DNA of 15,189 nt from VBDM01 sp035280025. Lineage in GTDB: Bacteria > Pseudomonadota > Gammaproteobacteria > Burkholderiales > SG8-39. Of the stretch, positions 1 to 7,387 are shown piece after piece. Where the stretch lies: the NCBI GenBank assembly GCA_035280025.1, contig DATEGT010000219.1, positions 1 to 15,189 on the forward strand, in the 5' to 3' direction. Under the pieces are notes generated by a model. It did no database searches. It was not told the DNA's origin and was given only the letters and a program-made list of their open reading frames with translations. Both the position numbers and the translations under genes were made by a program. Positions within the stretch are counted from its first letter, which is position 1, and each line of letters starts with the position of its first letter.

Positions 1-1166
1 ACGGTGATGTTGGTTTGATTGGCGCGGCTCTCGACTTGGCTTACGACGTGGCGCTGCATGGCCGTGTCGTAGGCCTTTTCGGCGGAATCCACGTTCCGCT
101 TGAGCACCGTGAACTCGTTGCGGTTCTCCTTGCGTGCGAGCAGGCGGGCACGCTGCGCCGCCAGCGCCTTTGCGAGATCGGCCTCGCGCTGGCGGCTCTG
201 GCGCGCCGAGTTCCTGATCCCCGAAATGACCTTCCTCGCCTCGCCGTCGATCTTTCGCCGCAGGCTGCGGTTCTCGGACAGCTGGCGCTGGTACAGCGGG
301 TGGTTGACGCCGTACTGGGTCGCGAGCTGCTGGAGCTTCGCCTCGCCCAGGAGCAGGTCCGGTTTGAGCCTCTGGATGAGCGCGTTGTCGAGCACCTCCG
401 GCAGCTGATCTACCGCACCCCCGTGACCGAGAAACCTGTTCGCTTGGCGTTCCTTGGCGTCCCACTGGAACGTCTGCTCCTGTGCCTTCACCACCTGATC
501 TGACAGCGCTCCCAGCCGCGCGCTGTCCACGTCGTAGCGCTCGTCCGTCGATACGATGCCGTTCCTCTGGAGATAGGTCGTCAGCTTCGACTGCGCGTCC
601 TCCAGATTGGCCTTGAGGGTCTTCAGCTGCTCGTCGTACCACGCGGCCGCCTGGCGGGTGGGCTCGACGCGCAGCTCGAGCATGGTGTCGATGTACGCCT
701 TGGCGAACGCATCGGCGACCCGGGCGGCAAAACCGGGATCGGCCGCCGAGAACGTGATCCGCATGATGCTGCTCTGCGAAGTATCCACCTTGAGCTTCAA
801 GAGCAGGCTCTCCGCCAGCCAGTCCTCGATCGAGCCCTCTCCTCCCGTGGCTTTCGCGAAGGCCTCGCGCGCGCTCGGGTTCTCCGCGAGATGCAGGTCC
901 TGGGCGACCTTGCGCGCCACTCTCTTGCTGGTGATGATTTCCATCTGGGTCTGTAGATAGCCGAGCTTTTCCTGAGGGTAGAAGTTCGGACCCGCGTTGC
1001 TGAGCGACTGCTCTTCCTTGGCTTCCACGAGGAGCGACGTCGTCGCGCGGTAGGTCTTCGGCAGCAGGAAGCTCACCGCGGTCGCGACCAGGACGGTGGC
1101 CGCCAGCGCCGCGGCAAACGCGCCGAGGCGCGCGCGCAGCGCGAGCAGGAACTGCTGCAGGCTCAT
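1..1166 (-). CDS. epsF: EpsF-type chain length determinant protein, 3' end outside window
   Basis: Inner-membrane polysaccharide co-polymerase of the Wzz family, expected to set chain length of the exopolysaccharide and to work with the EpsE export channel and an EpsG-type tyrosine kinase. I translated 388 codons from ATG at 1166; the frame is open through base 1, so the C-terminus is missing. An N-terminal Wzz domain starts with a membrane segment at about residues 12-36 and is followed by FYPQEKLGYLQTQMEIITS. A long charged helical, coiled-coil-like region follows, then SAEKAYDTAMQRHVVSQVES and NQTNIT, typical of the EpsF subfamily just before its second membrane helix. The family is roughly 460 residues, so about 80 residues are missing. 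Its ATG overlaps the epsE stop by one base (TGATG), which implies translational coupling. EpsF rather than generic Wzz is inferred from gene order and these motifs. Confidence 0.9.
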   Translation of the reverse strand, partial: MSLQQFLLALRARLGAFAAALAATVLVATAVSFLLPKTYRATTSLLVEAKEEQSLSNAGPNFYPQEKLGYLQTQMEIITSKRVARKVAQDLHLAENPSAREAFAKATGGEGSIEDWLAESLLLKLKVDTSQSSIMRITFSAADPGFAARVADAFAKAYIDTMLELRVEPTRQAAAWYDEQLKTLKANLEDAQSKLTTYLQRNGIVSTDERYDVDSARLGALSDQVVKAQEQTFQWDAKERQANRFLGHGGAVDQLPEVLDNALIQRLKPDLLLGEAKLQQLATQYGVNHPLYQRQLSENRSLRRKIDGEARKVISGIRNSARQSRQREADLAKALAAQRARLLARKENRNEFTVLKRNVDSAEKAYDTAMQRHVVSQVESRANQTNIT

Positions 1167-1969
1167 CAGAACCAGCTTTCCCGGACGTAGATCACGTCGT
1201 TGGCCTCGACGAGATCGGTCAGGCGGGCATCGATGGCGTGAAGGGTGCCGTCCGGCCCTCTACGGCGGATCTTCAGGCCGCGGTCGGTGCCGCGCGGCGT
1301 CACGCCGCCGCCGACCGAGAGCGCCTGCATCACGGTCATGCCCTGCTCCAGGCGGTAGGACCCCGCGCGCTGCACCTCTCCATAGATATAGAAGACGGGA
1401 GCGCGCTGCACGTAGATCACGTCGCCGTTCTCCAGCCGGATATTTTTCGACAAATCCCCGGTGCGGTACATGGCGGGCACGTCGATGTCCAGCTTCACGA
1501 CCTTGCCGTCGCGCTTCATCGTCACGGTGACGCTGTCGTCGCCACCCGGGCTCACCCCTCCGGCGAGCGCGAGGAGATCGGTCAGGTTCGAGCTCGTGCC
1601 GTCGAGCGGGTAGCGCCCCGGGCGGACGACCTGCCCGAGCACTGAAACCTGCCGGCTGCGCACCTGAACCAGGTTGACACTGACTTGGGGCTTGACCAGG
1701 AATTTGCCTTTGATCAGCTGTTCTGCGATCCGGTCCTCGGCGCGGGCAGGTGTCAGGCCTGAGAGCCGGACCTCGCCGATCAGAGGAAAAGTGATCGTGC
1801 CGCGCTCGGAGATCCGCGTCTCGGTCGTGAGATCGGGATTCTGAAAGACCGTGACGCGAACGGTATCGCCTTCTCCCAGGATTTCCTGAGACTGGCCGAG
1901 CGCCGCTCCGGGCAGCGTCGTTGCCACGAGACACAGGGCCGCGGCGAATCGTCTCGTCGTCACGCACAT
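1166..1969 (-). CDS. epsE: EpsE polysaccharide export protein (Wza/OPX-like)
   Basis: Periplasmic or outer-membrane polysaccharide export protein, thought to form or gate the secretion channel for the exopolysaccharide. It has 267 residues. A signal peptide with a hydrophobic core at about residues 8-24 ends near GAALGQ; there is no acceptable lipobox cysteine, unlike Wza. A Poly_export domain covers about residues 27-102 (GEGDTVRVTVFQNPDL, TFPLIGEVRLSGLTPARAED), followed by SLBB-type beta-grasp units at about 105-165 (VLGQVVRPGRYPL, LLALAGGVSP) and 190-260 (YIYGEVQRAGSYRLEQGMTV, VGGGVTPRG). The length fits the EpsE family. The start is ATG with only a weak GACGGG upstream; GTG at codon 3 is an alternative. 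It is the first gene of a minus-strand operon with epsF, and a perfect palindrome lies 46-63 bases upstream. Confidence 0.9.
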   Translation of the reverse strand: MCVTTRRFAAALCLVATTLPGAALGQSQEILGEGDTVRVTVFQNPDLTTETRISERGTITFPLIGEVRLSGLTPARAEDRIAEQLIKGKFLVKPQVSVNLVQVRSRQVSVLGQVVRPGRYPLDGTSSNLTDLLALAGGVSPGGDDSVTVTMKRDGKVVKLDIDVPAMYRTGDLSKNIRLENGDVIYVQRAPVFYIYGEVQRAGSYRLEQGMTVMQALSVGGGVTPRGTDRGLKIRRRGPDGTLHAIDARLTDLVEANDVIYVRESWF

Positions 1970-2014
1970 AGCCCGTCAACATAGCGGCACGACATTCATG
2001 GATGATTTCTCCGA

Positions 2015-2032
2015 CTGGTCCGATCGGACCAG
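2015..2032. promoter_or_regulatory. Perfect 18-bp palindrome between epsE and the lyase gene (candidate operator)
   Basis: CTGGTCCGATCGGACCAG is identical to its own reverse complement. It lies in the 174-bp divergent gap, 46 bases from the epsE start and 112 bases from the lyase start. No T-run follows it on either strand, so it is not an intrinsic terminator. Its core TGGTCC-N4-GGACCA matches in form the dyad at 6400-6417 (TAGTCC-N4-GGACTA). That it binds a regulator is inference. Confidence 0.5.
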
Positions 2033-2143
2033 CTTCGCCGCGGCAATTCGACGGAGCTTCGTGATTTTTGGCTGCGAACGAAATTTATGCGTTTGTCATG
2101 ATGGCGCTACCGCTTGTAGACGAGCCGCTATACACCCGCCATC

Positions 2144-4780
2144 ATGCAGCCACAGAACCGCCGCTTCGCCTCGATTTCCGCTTCGTGCGCCTTCGCCGCG
2201 CTGCTCAGCGCCTGCGGGCCGACGCCGGTCTCCGCGCAGGCCCTTCCCGTTCCCGACCCCGCGGCGATCCTCTGGTCCTGCACCTTCCCGGATTCGTTTA
2301 CGAGCTGCGGCTTTTCCGAGCAAGCGCTGGTACCGGGGCGCGCGACCATCGTGAGCATCGGGCGCGACGGCCCGACGAGCGTCCGCCTTCACACCGAGCC
2401 CGGGGACAGCAACATATTCGGCAGCGGAACCAGCGAGCGGAACGACCTCGAGCTGTCCGATTCGGCGAGCGCGTGCTCGCAGGGTCAGGAAGCGTGGTGG
2501 GCGCACTCCGTGCTGTTCCCCGATGACTTCGTCCAGGTGCCCGAAAGCACGGGCTCGGACTGGAATTTCGGAGTCGTCGCGGACTTCCACCAGAGCGGGT
2601 CCGTGGGACCGACGATGTGGGAGCTCGACGCCATGCCCGCCACCGCGCTGAGTCCCGACCGGCCCACGGGATTGCAGTTCGTCGGCCACGGCGGGGACCC
2701 CGCCAATCCGACGACGTACGGCGCAGCCATCGGTCCGCTGTTGAAGAACGTCTGGTACGACTTCGTCTACCACGTGCGCTGGTCGCCGAACGCCGACGGC
2801 TTCTTCTACGCCTGGGTGAACGGGGTGCAGAAGCTCGCGTATACAGGGCCGACGCTCTACACCGGCAATACCTGCTACCTGAAGCTCGCCAACTACCACA
2901 GCCCGACGGGGCAGCCGAGCTCGATCATTCACGACCGCGTGATCCGCGGCTCGACGCCGAACGCCGTGTCGCTCGAGCTGCTCGACGGAGTCGCGATGGC
3001 CTCGGCAACATCGTCCGGGACGGACACCACTCCCCCCACGACGCCGACGGGACTCGTCGCCTCCTCGATTTCCTCGTCGCAGATCGGCCTGTCCTGGAAC
3101 GCGGCGACCGACGACGTGGGAGTCACCGGCTACAGGGTCTACCGCGGCGGGGCGCTGCTCGTCACGCTGGGAGCGGTCACCAGCTACCAGGACAGCGGCT
3201 TGCGCGCTTCCACCGCCTACTCGTATACAGTCCAGGCGGCCGATGCCGCCGGGAACGTGTCGGGCCAGTCGGCCGCGGCGAGCGCGGCGACTCAGGCCGC
3301 TCCCGACATCACTGCGCCGTCTACCCCGGGGGGGCTCCTCGCCACCGCGGTCTCCGCGTCGCAAATCAATCTGTCCTGGGCCGCCGCGAGCGACGACGTG
3401 GGAGTCGTCGGCTATCGCGTCTACCGCGGCGGGGTATTGCTCGTCACGCTCGGGGCGGTCACCAGCTACCAGGACAGCGGCTTGCGCGCTTCCACCACCT
3501 ACTCGTACACGGTCCAGGCGACAGACGCTGCGGGAAATCCGTCCGGGCAGTCGGTCGCTGCGAGCGCGACCACGCCGCCCGCTTCCGACACTGCAGCGCC
3601 GTCGATACCCACCGGTCTCAAGGGAACGGCGGTATCGGCCAGCCAGATCAACCTCTCGTGGAACGCCTCGACCGACAACGTCGGGGTCGCGGGATACACC
3701 GTCTATCTCAACGGCGTGGCGCTCGCCACCACCGGGGGCACGTCGTTCCGGCACACCGGCCTCGCACCGGCGACGACCTACGCCTACCGCGTGAGCTCCT
3801 TCGACGCCGTGGGCAACAAATCGGCCTGGACCGCGGCGGTTTCGGTGAAGACGCCCAAGCGCAGGGTCGCGCGCGGCGACTTCGACGGAAACGGCAAGTC
3901 CGACATCGTTTGGCGCAACGGAGCGACGGGCGACAACGCGATGTGGCTGATGAACGGCGCAGCGGTCGCGAGCGCCAGCACGTTCTCCACGGTCGCCGAC
4001 TTCGCCTGGGCGATCGCCGGCGTGGGCGACTTCGACGGCGACGGCAAGGCCGACATTCTCTGGCGCAACAGCGCCGCGGGAGCCAATCTGATCTGGCTCA
4101 TGAGCGGCGCTTCCGTCCTGGGCGACGTCGCCATCAGCTCGCAGCTCGATTCGAACTGGAGTGTCGCGGGCCTGGGCGATTTCGACGGCGACGGGCGATC
4201 CGATATCCTCTGGCGCAACGCCGCGACCGGGGCGCTCGCGATCTGGCTGATGAGCGGCGCAACGGTCGCCGGAGGCGCGACGGGTTTCGCGGCCATGGCC
4301 GATCCGAACTGGAGCGTCGTGGGCGTCGCCGACTTCGACGGCGACGCCAGGGCCGACATCCTGTGGCGCAACATCGCTACGGGCGACAACCTGCTCTGGC
4401 TCATGAAAGGCGCCGCCATCGCAAGCGCGGTTTCGATCAACGCATTGCCGGACCCCGCCTGGACCATCGTGGGGACCGACGACTTCGACGGCGACGGCAA
4501 GGCCGACATCCTGTGGCGCAACACGACGACGGGCGAGAACGCGATCTGGTTCATGCGCGGCGCCACCGTTGCGAGCAGCGCCTCGATCTGGACGGTGGCG
4601 GACCCGAACTGGAGCGTCGCCGGAACCGGAGACTTCGACGGAGACGGCAAGGCCGACATCCTGTGGCGCAATGCGGCGACCGGGCAGGACGCGGTCTGGT
4701 TCCTGAGCGGAGCGACGGTGTCGAGCGGGCCTTTCATCGCAACGATGTCCGATCCCGGCTGGTCGGTCGCATCCCCCTAG
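2144..4780 (+). CDS. Lipoprotein: polysaccharide lyase-like domain, three FN3 domains, six FG-GAP/VCBS-like repeats
   Basis: Probable secreted polysaccharide-cleaving enzyme of 878 residues. The signal peptide carries a lipobox LSAC with Cys24, so surface or outer-membrane anchoring is likely; a second possible cut site is VSAQA. Residues about 40-285 resemble the heparin-lyase-like jelly-roll family (Pfam Polysacc_lyase type): ERNDLELSD at 98-106, WWAHSVLFPDDF from 118, VVADFHQSG, and WVNGVQK from 224 before YLKLANYHSP. FN3 domains lie at about 297-386, 391-480 and 485-571. From residue 577 to the end there are six repeats of 50-51 residues, each opening with a Ca-binding-like DFDGDGKAD and then ILWRN and (I/A)WLMSGA. 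Substrate unknown; its place in the locus suggests the EPS made here. There is no Shine-Dalgarno; a weak TATACA at 2129-2134 is possible. The lyase call rests on motifs only, and a binding-only role is possible. Confidence 0.85.
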   Translation: MQPQNRRFASISASCAFAALLSACGPTPVSAQALPVPDPAAILWSCTFPDSFTSCGFSEQALVPGRATIVSIGRDGPTSVRLHTEPGDSNIFGSGTSERNDLELSDSASACSQGQEAWWAHSVLFPDDFVQVPESTGSDWNFGVVADFHQSGSVGPTMWELDAMPATALSPDRPTGLQFVGHGGDPANPTTYGAAIGPLLKNVWYDFVYHVRWSPNADGFFYAWVNGVQKLAYTGPTLYTGNTCYLKLANYHSPTGQPSSIIHDRVIRGSTPNAVSLELLDGVAMASATSSGTDTTPPTTPTGLVASSISSSQIGLSWNAATDDVGVTGYRVYRGGALLVTLGAVTSYQDSGLRASTAYSYTVQAADAAGNVSGQSAAASAATQAAPDITAPSTPGGLLATAVSASQINLSWAAASDDVGVVGYRVYRGGVLLVTLGAVTSYQDSGLRASTTYSYTVQATDAAGNPSGQSVAASATTPPASDTAAPSIPTGLKGTAVSASQINLSWNASTDNVGVAGYTVYLNGVALATTGGTSFRHTGLAPATTYAYRVSSFDAVGNKSAWTAAVSVKTPKRRVARGDFDGNGKSDIVWRNGATGDNAMWLMNGAAVASASTFSTVADFAWAIAGVGDFDGDGKADILWRNSAAGANLIWLMSGASVLGDVAISSQLDSNWSVAGLGDFDGDGRSDILWRNAATGALAIWLMSGATVAGGATGFAAMADPNWSVVGVADFDGDARADILWRNIATGDNLLWLMKGAAIASAVSINALPDPAWTIVGTDDFDGDGKADILWRNTTTGENAIWFMRGATVASSASIWTVADPNWSVAGTGDFDGDGKADILWRNAATGQDAVWFLSGATVSSGPFIATMSDPGWSVASP
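3023..3858 (+). repeat. Three tandem FN3-encoding units, the first two nearly identical
   Basis: Three FN3-coding units follow each other inside the lyase gene. Units 1 and 2 have a period of 282 bp (94 codons) and share a perfectly identical stretch of about 42 bp beginning at 3173 and at 3455, within a longer nearly identical block. Unit 3 is more diverged. This points to a recent duplication or gene conversion. Confidence 0.8.
3872..4777 (+). repeat. Six tandem 150-bp repeats encoding FG-GAP/VCBS-like blades
   Basis: The DFDGDG-type motif recurs at codons 579, 629, 679, 730, 780 and 830, that is every 50-51 codons, up to the stop. Each unit carries D-x-D-G-(D/N)-(G/A)-x-(S/A)-D, a calcium-binding-like loop. 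Six or seven such units could close a beta-propeller; this last point is family knowledge plus inference. Confidence 0.85.
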
Positions 4781-6000
4781 AAAGAGAGACGGGCGGTAAG
4801 CGAAGCGACGTTCGCGAGGTAGTCGGCAGTGGGGATGTTCGAAGTGCGGTTCTCGCGCTGCACGCTCGCTTGCAGCATGACGCTTTGAACCGGCCGGTAC
4901 GAAAGCGCCGCCGCCGCGGACCTCACGTGGTCGATCCGGCCTTGCGCCCCCCCGGACACGAGCCCCGGATCCCCGAGGTAGTACCAGAGGCCGTAGTCGA
5001 GGTTCGCGGACATGTCGATTTTCTGCGTGAGGGCGAGCGTCGGGCGGATCGTGATCCCCTTCACGAGCACGAAGCTCGATTGGATGTCCTGGAACGGGCT
5101 AATGTCCCGGCGGATAACCCCGGTCAGCGACAACTTGCCCGTAAGCTTCCAGTCGTACTCGGCAACTGCGGTGTAGCCCTCGAAGTCGCTCTGGGGCGTG
5201 TTGGGATAGCGCCGGCTCACGCGGCTGGCGCGCGCGACCACGTGCGAGACCCCGGTGACGGTCCAGTCCCCGATGACGCCGGCGCTGACCTGGCGGTAGG
5301 AGTCGTCGAAGGGACTCCCGGCGACGAACTCCCGGTTCGGGTAGCGTCCCTCCTCGACCCGGGCGCTGAGACCCAGGGAGGTATTGGCGGGCGTGACGTA
5401 GCTCAGGCTGGCGTCGCCGCTGGAAATGGTGATGTCGTTCGGTTGAAGCGCCGGATCGCCGTTCTTCTGCTCGAACACGCCTCCGCCAGCCTGGAGTCTC
5501 CATCGAGGGGTCAGGAGATAGGCGGCGTTGAGAAACGCCTGCCGCGTCTTCAGCGGATCCGGCGTGCTGCTCTGCGTATAGGCAAACGGCGCGAGCGCGA
5601 AGTTCTCCGTATACCCGAGCTGCCCGCTCAGATCATTGCCGACCTGCCAAAGCCATAGCGCCCGCGCGTCGTGGCCGGTGAAATCGAGGTCGGTGAATCG
5701 ATCGAAGCGGGTGGCACTCCAGGTATAGCCGGCCTGAAAGCGCTGCCGACTGAGCGGCGCGTCGAAGGCAAATCCGAGCGACGTCGTCTGGTAGGTGTCG
5801 CCCGTCGACGTCGACCCGATCGCGGACGCCGGATCGACGTTCTTCGAGAGGCGGAACACGTTGTCGTCGCGGGTGGCTTTTTCCTCGGCGAACAGGGTAA
5901 GCTTGCCGTCCCATAGGGCCAGCGCCGGCGCCGGCGCCAGGGTTGCGACCGCGATGAAGCCTGCGTAGCCGAGGCCGGATACGCACGCCCGGATTCTCAC
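4777..6000 (-). CDS. epsL: EpsL, exopolysaccharide-locus outer-membrane beta-barrel protein
   Basis: Outer-membrane protein of 407 residues, of the EpsL type found in exosortase-B polysaccharide loci. Its molecular role is not settled; a part in polysaccharide transport or secretion is proposed for the family. Residues 1-28 form a signal peptide ending PALA. The mature part is rich in alternating aromatic/polar strands (TSLGFAFDAPLSRQRFQAGY, ARALWLWQVGNDLSGQLGY, LSLTGVIRRDISPFQ, LDYGLWYYLGDPG) and ends in phenylalanine (LTARLSF), the usual beta-barrel assembly signal. Early residues EEKATRDDNVFRLS resemble other EpsL proteins. The start is GTG at 6000-5998, overlapping the upstream gene's TGA as GTGA, so translation is coupled. 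Its TAG stop interlocks with the lyase stop in CTAG at 4777-4780. Confidence 0.85.
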   Translation of the reverse strand: MRIRACVSGLGYAGFIAVATLAPAPALALWDGKLTLFAEEKATRDDNVFRLSKNVDPASAIGSTSTGDTYQTTSLGFAFDAPLSRQRFQAGYTWSATRFDRFTDLDFTGHDARALWLWQVGNDLSGQLGYTENFALAPFAYTQSSTPDPLKTRQAFLNAAYLLTPRWRLQAGGGVFEQKNGDPALQPNDITISSGDASLSYVTPANTSLGLSARVEEGRYPNREFVAGSPFDDSYRQVSAGVIGDWTVTGVSHVVARASRVSRRYPNTPQSDFEGYTAVAEYDWKLTGKLSLTGVIRRDISPFQDIQSSFVLVKGITIRPTLALTQKIDMSANLDYGLWYYLGDPGLVSGGAQGRIDHVRSAAAALSYRPVQSVMLQASVQRENRTSNIPTADYLANVASLTARLSF

Positions 6001-6317
6001 GCCGACATGCGACGGCGCGCGATGGCAACTACGCCGAGCAGGCCGGCGAGGACCACGGCCCAGCTGCCGGGTTGCGGAAGCGATGCTTCTTCCGGTCCGG
6101 AAGCGCGCCGGACGGCGTCTTCCTTCGCGGTACGGACCGTCGTGATTTCAGGCTGCGGTCCGAGGGAGCTGCGCAGGGTCTCGCGGGAGATCGCAACGCG
6201 AGTCACCGGGACGAGCTCGTGCTCGCCGAGACGGAGATCCGCGGCGGGCGTGTCCGCGCTTGCGAGAATCAGCCAGACGACGACGATGCCGAGCCCGGCC
6301 TGGAATCTTGCTTCCAT
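5997..6317 (-). CDS. Small PEP-CTERM-like protein upstream of epsL
   Basis: Predicted exported protein of 106 residues. The N-terminal hydrophobic stretch (about 8-22, GIVVVWLILASA) is a signal peptide ending near TPAADL. The C-terminus has the tripartite exosortase sorting signal: LPQPGSW, then a hydrophobic helix, then the basic tail ARRRMSA. The usual PEP triad reads PQP here. Such proteins are processed by an exosortase; XrtB is expected in this type of locus but lies outside the window. The start is ATG at 6317 with a good ribosome binding site (AAGGAAGG, about six bases upstream). It is co-transcribed with epsL through a 4-base stop/start overlap. The short middle region (about residues 25-80) matches no domain I know. 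A dyad sits about 83 bases upstream of the start. Confidence 0.75.
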   Translation of the reverse strand: MEARFQAGLGIVVVWLILASADTPAADLRLGEHELVPVTRVAISRETLRSSLGPQPEITTVRTAKEDAVRRASGPEEASLPQPGSWAVVLAGLLGVVAIARRRMSA

Positions 6318-6399
6318 CGCGCCTTCCTTTGAAGGGTTGTGAGGAATCCGAGAATCCGCTTCTCCAATGACAGCGACCCCGGAGTGCCGCCGCCCGGCG

Positions 6400-6417
6400 A
6401 TAGTCCCTTGGGACTAT
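6400..6417. promoter_or_regulatory. Inverted repeat ATAGTCCC-TT-GGGACTAT upstream of the PEP-CTERM/epsL pair
   Basis: Two perfect 8-bp arms around TT, in the 119-bp gap between the epsA stop and the PEP-CTERM-like gene. A third half-site, GGGACTAC, lies at 6433-6440 and overlaps the epsA stop codon. No T-run follows on the minus strand, so an operator fits better than a terminator. It has the same TRGTCC-N4-GGACYA form as the palindrome before epsE. Binding by EpsA is inferred. Confidence 0.55.
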
Positions 6418-6436
6418 GCCGCGGGCTGCCGCGGGA

Positions 6437-7375
6437 CTACATGCTGAGAATGCGCAGGGCAAGCCCCCGACCGACGGCTTGCGCCCGGTTCTGGACGTTG
6501 AGCTTGCGCAGGATCTTCTGGACGTGGTTCTTCACCGTCAACGGGCTGATGCCGAGGATCGCCCCGATCTCTATGTTGCTCTTGCCCATGTGGATCCATC
6601 TGAGAATTTCCTGCTCCCTCGAGGTGAGAAGAGCCGGAGCGCCTGGCACCGCCCCGCGGCCGTCGGCCGCCGGGCGGTTGACCTGGGTGCGCACCCAGGC
6701 CAGATGCAGGAACGGCACCATGAGCTCGGCGAAGTAGATCTGCCTCGGCCCGATCGTGTCCGGCTTGCAGGCGAACGTGAAGAAGCTGGCGACTTTTCCG
6801 AACACATCGTAGGTACCGTGCGCGAGGACCCCGCTCGCGCCGATTCGCGTCACTTCCCGCGCCAGGGGCGTCTGCGCAAACTGGCTGGCGGCCCCGGTCT
6901 CGACGAAAACCGGCCGGTAGGAGCTATCCTCCCAGGTCCTGATCAGATGGGGCACCAGAGCAGTGTCACGCCCGAATATCTCGTTGAACGGCGCGGGTTC
7001 CACGGGCGAGGTCGCGAGCGAGTCGACGTGAAACAGCAGGGGCTCGCTGCTGCGCAACGCGCAGATCAGCACCTCGTGCTGGATCAGGTTCTGCAGCAGT
7101 CCCTGGGTCCAAGTGAAGAAGTGATGCCGCGCGTGAACCCTCAGCGAGGCGTCGATATTGAGCATCAGCGACTCGAGCTCCAAGGGATCGGGGAGCGAGC
7201 CGCCGGAGGTTGTCGCAGTCATCGCTTCTGCTGGGGGCTGGGGTAACTCGGAAGGCTGGGACGGTTCGTGGGGCGGGTATCGCGCGGCAAGCGGGCCGTC
7301 GATATCTTGTTCGACCGCGGCGCGTAGATTCAGGATCATCTGCGCCAATGTGGAGTCCGTTTGTGACATGGCCAT
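6437..7375 (-). CDS. epsA: EpsA, LuxR-type transcriptional regulator of the exopolysaccharide locus
   Basis: DNA-binding regulator of 312 residues. The C-terminal 65 residues are a LuxR/GerE helix-turn-helix (LTSREQEILRWIHMGKSNIE, then LGISPLTVKNHVQKILRKL). Residues about 68-240 match the conserved sensor-like region of the EpsA family linked to XrtB/PEP-CTERM loci (MLNIDASLRVHARHHFFTWT, QGLLQNLIQHEVLICAL). There is no receiver domain, so phosphorylation is not expected; the ligand is unknown. The first roughly 65 residues are a proline-rich low-complexity extension. ATG at 7375, ATG at 7369 and Met52 (7222) are all possible starts, and none has a strong ribosome binding site. It is divergent from epsB, with TAGTCC half-sites in the gap, and 119 bp upstream of the PEP-CTERM/epsL pair. 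Confidence 0.88.
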   Translation of the reverse strand: MAMSQTDSTLAQMILNLRAAVEQDIDGPLAARYPPHEPSQPSELPQPPAEAMTATTSGGSLPDPLELESLMLNIDASLRVHARHHFFTWTQGLLQNLIQHEVLICALRSSEPLLFHVDSLATSPVEPAPFNEIFGRDTALVPHLIRTWEDSSYRPVFVETGAASQFAQTPLAREVTRIGASGVLAHGTYDVFGKVASFFTFACKPDTIGPRQIYFAELMVPFLHLAWVRTQVNRPAADGRGAVPGAPALLTSREQEILRWIHMGKSNIEIGAILGISPLTVKNHVQKILRKLNVQNRAQAVGRGLALRILSM

Positions 7376-7387
7376 GAAACGGCCGCA

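Noticed and set aside
2015..2032. FadR/GntR-type operator
   Set aside because: CTGGTC...GACCAG resembles the GntR-type TGGTC-N-GACCA half-sites, but the centre is six bases rather than one and no GntR-type gene is in the window. It is kept only as a generic dyad.
2096..3754. 552-codon minus-strand frame opposite the lyase gene
   Set aside because: Arg/Gly/Val-rich composition with repeats mirroring the FN3 units; antisense shadow of a real gene.
3784..4737. 317-codon minus-strand frame with regular repeats opposite the FG-GAP region
   Set aside because: Its periodicity (RMSALPSPSKS and similar) is the reverse complement of the DFDGDGKAD repeats; no signal peptide, ribosome binding site or family match.
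2617..5658. 1013-codon open frame on the plus strand across the lyase gene and epsL
   Set aside because: It is a frame shadow: extremely Arg-rich, no domain, and it runs over two well-supported genes on both strands. Repeated GC-rich units keep it free of stops.
6372..6388. Sigma-54 promoter before the PEP-CTERM-like gene
   Set aside because: GGCAC and TCGCT elements are present on the minus strand, but the GG-to-GC spacing is 12 bases instead of 10.
6400..6417. Intrinsic terminator for epsA
   Set aside because: The 8-bp inverted repeat is not followed by a T-run on the minus strand, and the same half-sites recur in other eps control regions.
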